NCBI RefSeq assembly: GCF_002109495.1
Contig: NZ_LVJN01000020.1
Span: forward strand, 167,001 to 231,000
Direction: 5' to 3'
DNA: 64,000 nucleotides
From: Magnetofaba australis IT-1
Lineage (GTDB): Bacteria; Pseudomonadota; Magnetococcia; Magnetococcales; Magnetococcaceae
Part shown: piece after piece, positions 1 to 8,231 of the stretch
Position numbering within the stretch: position 1 is the first letter of the stretch
Layout of the letters: every line of letters starts with the position of its first letter
Notes under the pieces: model-generated
The model's database searches: none
What the model was told of the DNA's origin: nothing
What the model saw: only the letters and a program-made list of their open reading frames with translations
Program-made: the position numbers and the translations under genes

Positions 1-139
1 ACAGCAGGGTGGATTTGCCCGCGCCGTTATCGCCGAACAGGGCCACGCATTCGCCTTCGGCGGCCTGCAAATCGACCCCGTTAAGCACCTTCTGACGGCC
101 AAAACCGTAATGGATTCCCTGAACTTGCAGGCGGACCAT
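1..139 (-). CDS. ABC transporter ATP-binding protein (N-terminal fragment)
   Basis: Only the first 46 codons lie in the window; the gene runs off the left edge. The ATG at 139 opens a reading frame with the typical start of an ABC ATPase (MVRLQVQGIHYGFG) and a complete Walker A motif, GDNGAGKST, near residues 36-44. It would energise import or export of an unknown substrate from the cytoplasmic face of the inner membrane. The rest of the gene, and so the subfamily and partner permease, cannot be seen. Confidence 0.85.
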   Translation of the reverse strand, partial: MVRLQVQGIHYGFGRQKVLNGVDLQAAEGECVALFGDNGAGKSTLL

Positions 140-293
140 GCACACTCCGTCGACGTTCGGCGCGACGTTGGATTGCGCCGCACGCTCCGGGTTTTCGCAT
201 ACTGAGGGGGCTTGGATTGTACCCCGAATGGTTGCAATGGGGGAGCGCAAAACGCGGGGTATAGCAAAAAACCAACATGGTATTATATTAATA

Positions 294-302
294 TGATATA
301 AT
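294..302 (+). promoter_or_regulatory. Extended -10 promoter for the toxin-like gene
   Basis: TGATATAAT reads as an extended -10 element (TGn followed by a consensus TATAAT) inside an AT-rich stretch, about 55 bp before the ATG at 357. No good -35 hexamer is visible, as is usual for extended -10 promoters. The assignment rests on sequence pattern only. Confidence 0.5.
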
Positions 303-356
303 TTGGGCTCTGGCGAGATATCGCCACCACCCAAACAGAATGGTAGGAGAAGGAGT

Positions 357-1190
357 ATGGGAAACGTAGATTGGAGAAACCTCGTCGGCGGCTGGATGCG
401 CGAGTCCATGGCGAAGAAGGAGGAAGAGGAGAGGATGGCGCAGCAGCAAGCGCAGCAACCAGCGCAACGTTATGCGTCACAGTCTGTGTATCAACAAGCG
501 CAAAACGCCGTAGAGCGGCCAGTACAGAACCCGGCGTATCAACCTATGCGGAATCCAGTATTTCAACCCGAGCCTCAGCCGACGCAGAATCCTGCGTATC
601 AACAGGCGCCTCAACCGGCGCAACCGTCAACTCCGCGCCCTTTTCAGATGTATCAGTAAGCGCCCCAGCCTAGACAGCAGCCGGCGCCTCAACCGGGGCA
701 GCAGTCACCTCCACAATTGTTCCAGCAAATTGGGTTGGCGAGGCCGCATGAGCGCTATAATCAGCTACCGGATTTGCAGAATCCACCTGTTTATGGGTGG
801 GATTCCGTGGACCAGAATATGGAAACAACACGTCAAGGTAGTGATCTGAGTTGGATCAACAATGTGCGGGATAACGGAGAATGGGATTTTAAGAACAGTG
901 ATCCAAAAAATCACTCTTGGGCGCAACGAGAGCGAGCGGGTAACATAAATTATGGAGCGACATGCGTTGCTGCCGGTTATGCCCCGGCGACGTGTTTGAG
1001 AGCAGGTGGTGTGTTCCAGGGGGCTATGGACTTGGTGCGTGGCAAGGGGTGGTATCCCAATAGTTCAGGCAGGCCCTGGGACCAAAATCCTGAGAGCTGT
1101 TATGGAGAGCCCGATGATGACTGCAAGCAGGTGATCGAGGGCATCCGCTATGGCCAAGAGGTTGCTCGGAGGAGGCGACTCGGCCAGTAA
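357..1190 (+). pseudogene. Polymorphic toxin type 44-like gene interrupted by in-frame TAA
   Basis: The ATG at 357 follows strong Shine-Dalgarno sequence (AGGAGA at 345-350, AGGAG at 351-355). The first 100 residues are a Gln/Pro-rich region with repeated YQ-AP-Q units. TAA at 657-659 stops translation, yet the same frame continues open to TAA at 1188-1190. The stop sits where a repeat unit would read YQQAPQP, so CAA to TAA is the simplest explanation. The C-terminal part contains NGEWDFKN, NINYGAT and a YGEPDDDCKQVIEGIRYG region, resembling my recollection of bacterial toxin 44 domains (Pfam, putative peptidase). It may be a decayed secreted or contact-delivered toxin. Readthrough or a sequencing error cannot be excluded. 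Confidence 0.6.
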
Positions 1191-1198
1191 TTTTCTAA

Positions 1199-1232
1199 AC
1201 ACCCCCGGAGTAGCGCATCCGGGGGTGTTTCT
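1199..1232 (+). terminator. Rho-independent terminator after toxin-like gene
   Basis: CACCCCCGG and CCGGGGGTG form a nine-base-pair stem around a short loop, followed by TTTCT. It starts about ten bases after the TAA of the toxin-like gene. Confidence 0.8.
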
Positions 1233-1261
1233 AAATATCAATATGAAAAGATAGGTTTCAC

Positions 1262-1795
1262 ATGCTTGTTCAGAGGTTCATCAAAAGGCATCCCGTTTGG
1301 ATAGCGTTCCTCCTTGGCCTGTTTTGGTTTTCAGGCAAATATCTCTTTCTTTGGCCAGAGGCGTAATATCTTCACGCATTTGCAGACAAACAGCCGACTT
1401 TGATGGCGTTGGCAGAGATGGCGCAACGGGATATCCATCAAACAAGATCACAGCCCAATGGGGAGAACGCGAACTGTTGCTGGGTTTTCCTCGACTCCTC
1501 AGGGGATAAGCCATGGAGCAGCCGTTCCAGCACGGAGTTGGGTGAGGCGCGTCTTACTCAGTATGTGGGGAAAATGCGTGAAGTCGGTGTTGAGACCGTT
1601 GGGCCGCTGCGCAAGGACCCGGAACAAATTTGGTTCGTTGCTGAGAGAAAATTGGCTGGGTTCCATAATTATCACTACGCCAATCCCCCGCTCACCCACT
1701 GTGGCGCAGAGATCACAGAGATCACAGGCGGCATACCGGTGGAGAGTTGCACGCAGTTGGGTGCAAATTGGTGGTTTTTTACTGTGCTGGAATAG
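1262..1795 (+). pseudogene. Unknown protein after the toxin-like gene, interrupted by in-frame TAA
   Basis: ATG at 1262 starts a 34-codon segment with one hydrophobic stretch (VWIAFLLGLFWFSG), ended by TAA at 1364-1366. The same frame stays open afterwards to TAG at 1793-1795, giving about 143 further residues that I do not recognise. No ribosome binding site precedes the internal TTG/ATG codons near 1400, so a once-continuous gene of about 177 codons broken by one nonsense change (CAA to TAA fits) is more likely than two genes. Its position after a toxin-44-like gene is where an immunity gene would be expected, but that is inference from location only. Confidence 0.45.
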
Positions 1796-2378
1796 AGCCG
1801 ATGACCCGCCGTCGCCACACAATCAGCAGCGCCAACGCCGCGCAGGCGATGCCGATGGCCGCCGGGAACAGCGTCCCCGCCAGATTGCGCTCCTCCAACG
1901 CATACAGCACCAACCCGTTGCGCACCGCGTAGATCAGATAGAAGCTCGGCGTCTCCTCAAACGGACTGTCGTAGGCTTTGCGGATGGTCGGGCCAAAGCC
2001 CAGAATGTCCACCGTGGTCAGCAACACCACCGCCCACAGCGGATCGTGCGTCGCCAGCCACAGCGGAATCGACCCCAACGCCGCCAGAAAGAACGCCCAG
2101 TCCAGCCGCGTAATGGTGATGTCGCCGCGCCGCTTGAACGACAGCCACGCCACCCCCAGCGTCATCGCCCCCGACAACCCCACCGGCCACGCCCCCATGC
2201 CGCCGCCCGCGCTCACCATGGCCACAAACACAATCGACGTGGTCACCCCCCACACCACCCACGAAAACACATGCGGAATCGTCTTCCCCCCCACAATCTT
2301 CAATATATAGGTGGAAAACGCCCAAATGGTGATCAGTGTAGCCAGGCCAGTGGCGATGGGTTGGAGATAGGTTTGCAC
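1779..2378 (-). CDS. Multi-pass membrane protein, PQ-loop-like
   Basis: About 199 residues from a GTG at 2378. Six or seven hydrophobic segments fill almost the whole protein. Conserved-looking polar/proline motifs are KIVGGKTIPHVFSW near the N-terminus and GFGPTIRKAYDSPFEET near residue 140, a pattern reminiscent of the duplicated PQ-loop arrangement of SWEET-like carriers. The frame extends upstream to 2597, but that extension is palindromic repeat DNA, so the GTG is preferred although its ribosome binding site is weak. Its last 17 bases overlap the 3' end of the facing gene. The substrate is unknown. Confidence 0.6.
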   Translation of the reverse strand: MQTYLQPIATGLATLITIWAFSTYILKIVGGKTIPHVFSWVVWGVTTSIVFVAMVSAGGGMGAWPVGLSGAMTLGVAWLSFKRRGDITITRLDWAFFLAALGSIPLWLATHDPLWAVVLLTTVDILGFGPTIRKAYDSPFEETPSFYLIYAVRNGLVLYALEERNLAGTLFPAAIGIACAALALLIVWRRRVIGSIPAQ

Positions 2379-2429
2379 GCGATGTCCGTTTTCTGCGATT
2401 GGGAAGGTTGTGTTGTGAAGCGTTGAGAT

Positions 2430-2567
2430 GCTGGGCCGCCGGCCCAGACCCGGCCAGGGCTTTGCCCTGGACCCACCAGGAGGCCAGCCTCCTGGACCTC
2501 TTGGACCACACACTTTCGCGCAGTGCTTGCCTGCCTGTGCTGGCTCTGCCTGTTGCGCGCTCATCGT
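2430..2567. repeat. Palindromic repeat array (AGGAGGCCAGCCTCCT family)
   Basis: Intergenic DNA made of hairpins: TGGGCCGCCGGCCCA, CCAGGGCTTTGCCCTGG and AGGAGGCCAGCCTCCT, followed by a conserved tail (ACCTCTTGGACCACACAC, then TTTCGCGCAGTGCTTGCC). The same tail occurs at about 13127 and 13338, and the hairpin with the start of the tail is found reversed at 12060. Nothing coding is seen between 2379 and 2702. Confidence 0.85.
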
Positions 2568-2702
2568 CGTTTGATGAACTTTCAGCGGACAGATCATTGC
2601 GTCAGGGTAAAAAGCAATTTGATTTTATTTTGTTGTCGAATCCTTCTGCGCAAACTGGCACAATGGACGGGTTTTTGCCCTGCCGCAACAGGATCATTCC
2701 CC

Positions 2703-3230
2703 ATGGCCGTTCTCGACATCCTCATTTATCCCGACGAGCGCCTGCGCCGCGACTGCGCAGACGTCACCGATTTCGCCGATCCCGCATTTCAGCAATTCAT
2801 CGATGATCTGATCGAAACCATGGAGGCGGGGCCGGGCAGTTGCGGGTTGGCGGCGCCCCAGGTGGATAATCCCATTCGCGCGGCGGTGGTGGATATGGGG
2901 CTGCTGCGCAAGCCGCCGCCGGATCACCATGGGCGCATGGTGATGTGCAACCCGGAGATTCTGGAGTGGGACGGCATGGAGACGGCGCGGGAGGGGTGCA
3001 TGTCGCTGCCGGACTATACCGGCAACGTGATGCGCGCGGTGACCTGCACGGTGCAGTATCAGGAGCGCGACGGCTCGGAGCATGTGGTGAAGTTTGAGGG
3101 CTTCGAGGCGCGCGCGGTGCAGCACGAGATGGACCATCTGGATGGCAGGCTGTTCATTGATCGGCTGGTGTCGAGAAAGTCCGACCTGTTCCAGCGCAAG
3201 AGTTACCAGAAGAAGAAAAAAGGGTCCTAG
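2703..3230 (+). CDS. def: Peptide deformylase
   Basis: This enzyme removes the formyl group from the N-terminal methionine of new proteins at the ribosome exit and needs a bound Fe2+ or similar metal. The 175-residue product has the three family signatures in order: GLAAPQ (residues 48-53), EGCMSLP (97-103, Cys99 a metal ligand) and QHEMDHLDG (140-148, two His ligands and the catalytic Glu). The ATG at 2703 gives a normal family start; the upstream extension of the frame is non-coding. The C-terminus ends in a Lys-rich tail. It appears to be a single-gene unit here, not next to fmt. Confidence 0.95.
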   Translation: MAVLDILIYPDERLRRDCADVTDFADPAFQQFIDDLIETMEAGPGSCGLAAPQVDNPIRAAVVDMGLLRKPPPDHHGRMVMCNPEILEWDGMETAREGCMSLPDYTGNVMRAVTCTVQYQERDGSEHVVKFEGFEARAVQHEMDHLDGRLFIDRLVSRKSDLFQRKSYQKKKKGS

Positions 3231-3286
3231 CTGGAATAGAAGCACGAACCCCACAAACTTGCTCGGAAGCCGCAAGGGGGCAGGAG

Positions 3287-3450
3287 GCTGGGGGAACGAG
3301 GGTCCAGGGAAATCATTTCCCTGGCGGGTCGAGGGCAGAGCCCTCGTGGGTGCAGGGCAAAGCCCTGCCGGGTCACGGGCAGAGCCCGTGCGGGTTGAGG
3401 GCGGAGCCCTCATGGGGTTTGGGGCGAGGCCCCAATATCTTTCATCTTCC
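3287..3450. repeat. Ladder of short hairpin modules
   Basis: Consecutive modules of about 20-24 bp, each starting GGGT and containing a stem with a three-base loop: CCAGGGAAATCATTTCCCTGG, then GAGGGC-AGA-GCCCTC, CAGGGC-AAA-GCCCTG, ACGGGC-AGA-GCCCGT and GAGGGC-GGA-GCCCTC. The array ends in GGGGTTTGGGGCGAGGCCCC and AATATCTTTCATC. Stem sequences differ but remain complementary. The same array type recurs at 12055 and 14136. Confidence 0.85.
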
Positions 3451-3479
3451 CCAAGCAATTCTCACAAAATTTCATCCTA

Positions 3480-4928
3480 TCATCCCCCCCGAGCCAGCTC
3501 CCCCAAACGCGCCACGGCGTTTTCCAACCGTTCACTCCAGGGCGATCCGGCGCTGACTCGAATGCAGCGCCGCCAACTGCCGGAGGGGGAGCAGACGCTG
3601 CCGGGCACAATGGCGATGCCTTCGCCCACCGCAGCTTCGTAGAGCGACACCCCATCGCCCCCGGCGGGCAACTCCACCCACAGAATGAATCCCCCTTTGG
3701 GATCGGTCATACGCACCCCTTGGGGAAAGTGCCGGGCGATGCTCTGGCGGAGCTGACGCATGTTCTCCTGCAGGGCGACGCGCAGTTTGCGCAGATGGCG
3801 CTGATAGCCGCCATCTTCGAGAAAATTGGCCAGGGCGAGTTGGGTGAATTGGGCGGAGGTGAGGGTGCTGCCCATCTTCAACGCGGTAACGCGCTCGGCG
3901 AAACGGGGACCGGGGATGGTGACGCCCACGCGCAGACCGGGGCCAACGGTTTTGGAGAAGGAGGAGCAATAGAGTACCCAGCCGTCGCGATCCCAATGTT
4001 TGATGGGGGGCAGACGGGTTTCGCCATAGTGCAGGTCGCCGTAGATATTGTCCTCGATGAGGGGAATGCGGCGTTTGGTGACCATCTGGCAGATGCGCTG
4101 GCGGTTCTCGATGGGCATCAAGGCGCCGGTGGGGTTCTGGAACGAGGGGATGGTGAGCACGGCGCGCACGCGATCATCCTGCAGCACGCGGGCAAGGCCG
4201 TCAGGATCCATGCCGGTGACCGGATCGGTGGGAACCTCCATGGCGTAGAGGCCGAGGTTCTCGATCATCTGCAGAAAGCCGAAGAACACCGGCGACTCCA
4301 CCGCCACCGCATCCCCCGGACGGGTGGTGGCGCGCAGGCAGAGGCTCACCGCCTCCATGCAGCCGTTGGTGAGGATGATCTCCTCCATGCCCGGCGGGTC
4401 GGGGAAGCCCCATTGGCTGCGCGCCAACTCCCGGCGCAGACGCCGCGCGCCGTTGGGCGGGCCGTAGGAGAGGGCGTCGGCCATCTCGGTGCGCGCCAGC
4501 AGGCGGGTGTTTTTGGCCATCTGTTCAATGGGCAGAAAGCTGCTGTCCAACACCGCCGCGCCCAACGGGGCCAGCCGGTTATCCAGCGCGCTGGCTTCCA
4601 CCGTGCGCGCCATGGGGCTGATGGCGATGCGTGACGGGGTGGTGGGCAGCGTTTCGCGGCGCGGTGGTTTGCTCTTGGCCTCCAGCCGCGCCACGAAGTA
4701 GCCCGAGCGTGGTCGCGCCTCCACCACGCCTTCGCGCTCCAAGGTGAGATAGGCGCTGGTGACGGTGGCGGCGCTGAGGTTCAAGCGGCGTTGCAGCCTG
4801 CGCACCGAGGGGAGCTTGTCGCCGGGGGCATAGGTTCCGTCATCGATGCCCGCCAGAATGTGATCGGCCAGTTGGCGATAGCGCGGCGTGGCGTCGCGGT
4901 CCAAATCTGTATTGGTCGAAATGTCCAT
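3480..4928 (-). CDS. MocR/PdxR-type GntR regulator with aminotransferase domain
   Basis: A 482-residue fusion of an N-terminal GntR winged helix (residues about 15-80, with GDKLPSVRRLQRRLNLS as the helix-turn-helix) and a fold-type I aminotransferase domain. The PLP lysine lies in SSFSKTVGPGLRVG, and FQNPTGALMP and SVVRV-like family blocks are present. Such proteins sense PLP or an amine and control vitamin B6, GABA or taurine genes; the target is unknown here. ATG at 4928 is chosen because it starts just before the winged helix; the frame extends further without homology. The small membrane protein and GNAT genes are divergent from it and could be targets. Confidence 0.88.
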   Translation of the reverse strand: MDISTNTDLDRDATPRYRQLADHILAGIDDGTYAPGDKLPSVRRLQRRLNLSAATVTSAYLTLEREGVVEARPRSGYFVARLEAKSKPPRRETLPTTPSRIAISPMARTVEASALDNRLAPLGAAVLDSSFLPIEQMAKNTRLLARTEMADALSYGPPNGARRLRRELARSQWGFPDPPGMEEIILTNGCMEAVSLCLRATTRPGDAVAVESPVFFGFLQMIENLGLYAMEVPTDPVTGMDPDGLARVLQDDRVRAVLTIPSFQNPTGALMPIENRQRICQMVTKRRIPLIEDNIYGDLHYGETRLPPIKHWDRDGWVLYCSSFSKTVGPGLRVGVTIPGPRFAERVTALKMGSTLTSAQFTQLALANFLEDGGYQRHLRKLRVALQENMRQLRQSIARHFPQGVRMTDPKGGFILWVELPAGGDGVSLYEAAVGEGIAIVPGSVCSPSGSWRRCIRVSAGSPWSERLENAVARLGELARGG

Positions 4929-5126
4929 AATCTGTCTCTGTTCTGCCGGTCTGATGGCGTCTGACACGCTGCTTTGCGTTGCTGAAAGGATAGGTTCTCC
5001 GCCATTTTGCGGAGCGTCAAGAATAATCTGTACTGGTGAAAATTTCTGTTTTGTGCGGCTGTTTCGCATCTCGCTGATCGCCTAGCATAAGAACCATTCG
5101 AAATTCTTATTGATGGAGGCGGCGCC

Positions 5127-5321
5127 ATGAGCCATAGCAGCCACACATTCACCACTCTGGAAATATTGGAAAAACTGATCGCCGCCGAACGCAGCGACGG
5201 GACCGCCCAAGGCGCGCCCCGGGTGTGCGTGGAGGAGCCCTGCTGGTTGGGCGTGGTGAAAATTGTGCTGCTGCTGCTGGTCGCCGCGTTGGTCTCCGCG
5301 TTTTTGGCAGGGTTGCAGTAA
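5127..5321 (+). CDS. Small protein with C-terminal membrane helix
   Basis: A 64-residue product with a strong ribosome binding site (GGAGG about nine bases before ATG 5127). The N-terminal 42 residues are polar, with a Cys-Val-Glu-Glu-Pro-Cys pair, and residues about 43-62 (VVKIVLLLLVAALVSAFLAG) form one membrane helix. The family is not recognised. Its stop is one base before the ATG of the GNAT gene, so the two are probably co-translated. Confidence 0.7.
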   Translation: MSHSSHTFTTLEILEKLIAAERSDGTAQGAPRVCVEEPCWLGVVKIVLLLLVAALVSAFLAGLQ

Positions 5322-5322
5322 G

Positions 5323-5772
5323 ATGAGAGAATCCGTCACTGTCACGTTGGCGCAGGATGAGGGGCAAATCGCCGCCTGTTTTCCTCTGATGCGCCAGTTG
5401 CGCCCGGAGTTGGAGGCGTCCGAGTTTGTCGCCACCTGCCGCCAATTGATGCAAGAGCAGGGCTATCGCCTGTTGCTGGCGCGCGCGGGTGAGACCATTC
5501 TCGGCGTGGCCGGGTATCGCCTGGGGCGCAATCTGGCGTGGGGGCGACATCTCTACGTGGATGATCTGGCGGTGGCGTCGGAGTCGCGTGGCGAAGGCGT
5601 CGGCCGCGCGCTGATGAACGAACTGCGTCGATTGGCGCGGGAGGCGGCGTGTGGCCAGTTGCATCTGGATTGCGGCTTGCAACGATCCGGCGCGCACCGC
5701 TTCTACAAGCGCATCGGTTTGACCGGTGTGGCGCAACACTATGTGGAGATGCTGGATACGGCAGGCGTCTGA
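5323..5772 (+). CDS. GNAT family N-acetyltransferase
   Basis: A 149-residue GNAT-fold enzyme that would transfer an acetyl group from acetyl-CoA to an amine. The acetyl-CoA pyrophosphate loop is ESRGEGVGRALMNEL (about residues 86-100), preceded by the typical LYVDDLAVASE strand; a final strand holds HRFYKRIGLTGV. ATG at 5323 starts one base after the stop of the upstream small membrane protein gene. The substrate cannot be read from the sequence. Confidence 0.9.
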   Translation: MRESVTVTLAQDEGQIAACFPLMRQLRPELEASEFVATCRQLMQEQGYRLLLARAGETILGVAGYRLGRNLAWGRHLYVDDLAVASESRGEGVGRALMNELRRLAREAACGQLHLDCGLQRSGAHRFYKRIGLTGVAQHYVEMLDTAGV

Positions 5773-5844
5773 GCAGGGGTAAGGATAGGCGGCTTGGAGT
5801 TGGCGGGATGACGGCCTGAATCAGCGGAATCGGGAGCGGCTGAA

Positions 5845-6558
5845 ATGGAGATTGGTTATCTGGAGGCGGGCTACGCCCCGGACGTTTTGGCGCGCAAGCA
5901 TGGAGACTATCCTACTCTGTTCAGGAACCTGTTTGCGGGCGAGGATGAGACGATTCGCTTCACCCCGTACCGGCTCCAGGATGGCGAATTTCCCCCTTCG
6001 GTGGAATCGGCGGACGCCTATTTGATCTGCGGCTCGGACAATTCGGTATATGAAAACCTGCCCTGGATGCTGCAGACCCAGGCGTTCATTCGCCAACTCC
6101 ATGAGTCCAAGCGCAAGCTGATCGGCATCTGCTTCGGCCATCAACTCATCGCCCAGGCGTTGGGCGGCTGCGTCGGTCAGGCCCCGACCGGCTGGGGCAT
6201 GGGAATTAAGCGCATCGAAGTGACGCAGCGTCGGGCGTGGATGATCCCGGAGTTGGATGCGATCCATCTGGGGCACTCCCATCGGGATCAGGCTGTGCGT
6301 CTGCCCCCGGAGGCGGAGGTTGTGGGGGGCAATGATCACTGCCCGGCGGGGGTCGTCACGGTGGGGGATCATATTCTCACCTTCCAGGGCCACCCTGAAT
6401 ATCCCCGGGCCTATAGCGGCGACATTCTCGACCTGTATGACGCCCGGGTAGAGGGGGGCTTGCCCGTCGAGGTGAAGCGGCAGGCGCAGGACTCCCTGGA
6501 GATGGAGCCGGACAATGCCGTCGTGGCGCGCTGGCTGGTGAATTTCCTGCGCCATTGA
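5845..6558 (+). CDS. Class I glutamine amidotransferase-like protein
   Basis: A 237-residue stand-alone type 1 glutamine amidotransferase domain. The nucleophile elbow is GICFGHQ (Cys96), and the catalytic His-Glu pair is in FQGHPEY (His183, Glu185). It resembles the GMP-synthase-like subgroup used in gamma-glutamyl hydrolysis or amide transfer in small-molecule metabolism. No synthetase partner is adjacent, so hydrolysis of a gamma-glutamyl compound is possible. Confidence 0.88.
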   Translation: MEIGYLEAGYAPDVLARKHGDYPTLFRNLFAGEDETIRFTPYRLQDGEFPPSVESADAYLICGSDNSVYENLPWMLQTQAFIRQLHESKRKLIGICFGHQLIAQALGGCVGQAPTGWGMGIKRIEVTQRRAWMIPELDAIHLGHSHRDQAVRLPPEAEVVGGNDHCPAGVVTVGDHILTFQGHPEYPRAYSGDILDLYDARVEGGLPVEVKRQAQDSLEMEPDNAVVARWLVNFLRH

Positions 6559-6565
6559 TCAATTT

Positions 6566-6774
6566 ATAGTCTCTAGCATGCAAAAGTGAAGATAGGGGTG
6601 CTGGAAGATATCGAGGGCTCTGCCCTCGAGCTCCCAACAACCAAACCGTGGGCACTGCCCACACCCGCTGGGGGCGCGGCCCCCAGGCCCCGCCGCCGAC
6701 CAGTCGGCGGCCCATGAGATAACGCTAGCTCAGACTGTTTCCCGCAAACATTGGCCGTTTTGTGCAGTTTTGTT
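6566..6774 (-). repeat. Repeat with conserved ends (family A), reverse orientation
   Basis: Read on the minus strand, it begins with the conserved left end (AAACTGCACAAAACGGCC, then AATGTTTGCGGG). It continues through the CCGCCGACTGGTCGGCGG hairpin and GC-rich hairpins and ends with the GAGCTCGAGGGCAGAGCC type hairpin, GATATCTTCC and a right end related to TTTTGCATGCTAGAGACTAT. Similar ends bound the loci at 21772, 33129, 52465 and 60060. Confidence 0.8.
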
Positions 6775-6802
6775 TTCGCATTGCCTGAAAAGGATTGATT
6801 GA

Positions 6803-7630
6803 ATGGACGATCAAGCGCGTAAAGAGATGTTGCGCAAAGGCTTTAACGCCGCAAGCGCAGGCTACGACCGCCCCGCATTGCGCTTCTTCCACCACAGCGC
6901 CTGCCACCACGCCGACATTATCGACCTGCCGCCTCACGCCCGCGTGCTGGATCTGGCCACTGGTACTGGCGCCCTGGCGTTGGAGCTGGCCAAACGCCTG
7001 CCCGAGGGCGAAGTGGTGGGCATCGACCTCTCCGACGGCATGCTGGCCCAGGCGCAAGCCAAAGCCGAAGCCCTCGGCATACGCAACGCGCGCTTCGAAG
7101 CCATGGACATGACCGCGCTCAGCTTTCCCGATGACCACTTCGACGCCATCACCTGCGCCTTCGGCGTCTTCTTCGTGGAGGATATGGCGGGGTTGTTGCG
7201 CGGGGCGGCGCGCGTGCTGAAACCGGGCGGGCGGCTCTGCTTCAGCAGCTTCCAGCCGGACCTGTTCCATCCCATGGCCGATCTGTTCATGACCCGCATC
7301 GAACAGTACGGCATCGCCATTCCGCCCATGACCTGGCGGAGGGTGGACGATGCGGACAAGGTGACCGCGCTGCTGGCGGAGGCGGGCTTGAATCAGCCCC
7401 AGGCGCACCTGCGCGATGTGAGTTACAGCCTGGAGCACTCGGACCACTGGTGGGAGATTGTGTGGTATGCGGGCTATCGCGGACTGGCGGCGCAGTTGGC
7501 GCCGGACGCGCTGGAACGCTTCAAGGCCGAGCATCTGGCCGAGGTCGGCGCACTGGCCGACGCCCAGGGCGCGCTGCATCTGCCCATCGGCGCGCTGTAT
7601 GGCTACGCCATCAACAATCACGTCTCATAG
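6803..7630 (+). CDS. Class I SAM-dependent methyltransferase
   Basis: A 275-residue methyltransferase of the UbiE/BioC-like group. SAM-binding motif I is VLDLATGTGALALELA (near residue 49), with VGIDLSDGMLAQAQ for the acidic residue that holds the ribose and MDMTALSFPDDHFDAITCAFGV as the post-motif. True UbiE is present elsewhere in this window (17040), so this is a paralogue of unknown substrate. Its 3' end overlaps the end of the facing Dabb gene by 13 bp. Confidence 0.88.
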   Translation: MDDQARKEMLRKGFNAASAGYDRPALRFFHHSACHHADIIDLPPHARVLDLATGTGALALELAKRLPEGEVVGIDLSDGMLAQAQAKAEALGIRNARFEAMDMTALSFPDDHFDAITCAFGVFFVEDMAGLLRGAARVLKPGGRLCFSSFQPDLFHPMADLFMTRIEQYGIAIPPMTWRRVDDADKVTALLAEAGLNQPQAHLRDVSYSLEHSDHWWEIVWYAGYRGLAAQLAPDALERFKAEHLAEVGALADAQGALHLPIGALYGYAINNHVS

Positions 7631-7917
7631 TCCACCGCCCAGCGGTTTTTGCGCCGCGGGCGCACGATCTCAATCACCTTCTTGTGTTCTGAGTGGGCCT
7701 GGTACGCCTCCAGGTCCGCCCAGTCCACATGGGTGGTGTACAGCATCAGGTCGATCTCTTTGGAGAGCGCGTCCACTTTGGCGTTGAGGGACACCTCCAG
7801 CGACAGCACGCCGGGGATATGACCCATACTCTCCAGTGCGTGCTTGATGGTCCGCACATTGGCGATCTTCTCCTCACCTTCGCCCTGAATCTCCCAAAAC
7901 ACATAGTGATGGATCAT
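7618..7917 (-). CDS. Dabb (stress-responsive A/B barrel) domain protein
   Basis: A 99-residue dimeric alpha/beta-barrel domain with the typical start MIHHYVFWEIQ and LESMGHIPGVLSLEV, a ferredoxin-like fold seen in stress-responsive and monooxygenase-like proteins. ATG at 7917 has AGGAGA ten bases upstream; the frame further upstream is not conserved. It is divergent from the octaheme cytochrome gene, with the FNR-type box between them. The reaction, if any, is unknown. Confidence 0.8.
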   Translation of the reverse strand: MIHHYVFWEIQGEGEEKIANVRTIKHALESMGHIPGVLSLEVSLNAKVDALSKEIDLMLYTTHVDWADLEAYQAHSEHKKVIEIVRPRRKNRWAVDYET

Positions 7918-8074
7918 GTTGTGCGTCTCCTGAAAAGGGATCTGACGGCCAGTATCGCCCATGCGGTCGGCGTGGGAAATCCTCACATTATTATTGATAA
8001 TACAATAGATATTCGATCCTCGGCGCCGCTCGCCTTCAGCGCCGCGCTCCAGCGCCATATTTTTTCAACCCGCA

Positions 8075-8088
8075 TTGATCCAGATCAA
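8075..8088. promoter_or_regulatory. FNR/CRP-family operator (perfect FNR consensus)
   Basis: TTGATCCAGATCAA is an exact match to the FNR consensus TTGAT-N4-ATCAA. Its centre is 151 bp before the octaheme cytochrome ATG. A -10-like GATTAT lies at 8114-8119, which fits a class II FNR promoter with a start near 8123. The same box could act on the divergent Dabb gene (start 7917). FNR-like regulators such as FNR, ANR and DNR share this site. Confidence 0.75.
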
Positions 8089-8231
8089 GGCGTGCCTATA
8101 TTTTTTGCTGAATGATTATTTCGCTTGCAATCCCATAGGTTGGTTAGCAAGCTATGGACATACTACAGTGCATAAATGTATATTTCAGGCTATACATTCT
8201 GATTCGGTTTCAAACACGAGGAGAGGGGAAC

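Noticed and set aside
657-1366. Recoding of TAA as an amino acid
   Set aside because: Many intact genes in the window end at TAA, so the two internal TAA codons are better explained as nonsense changes.
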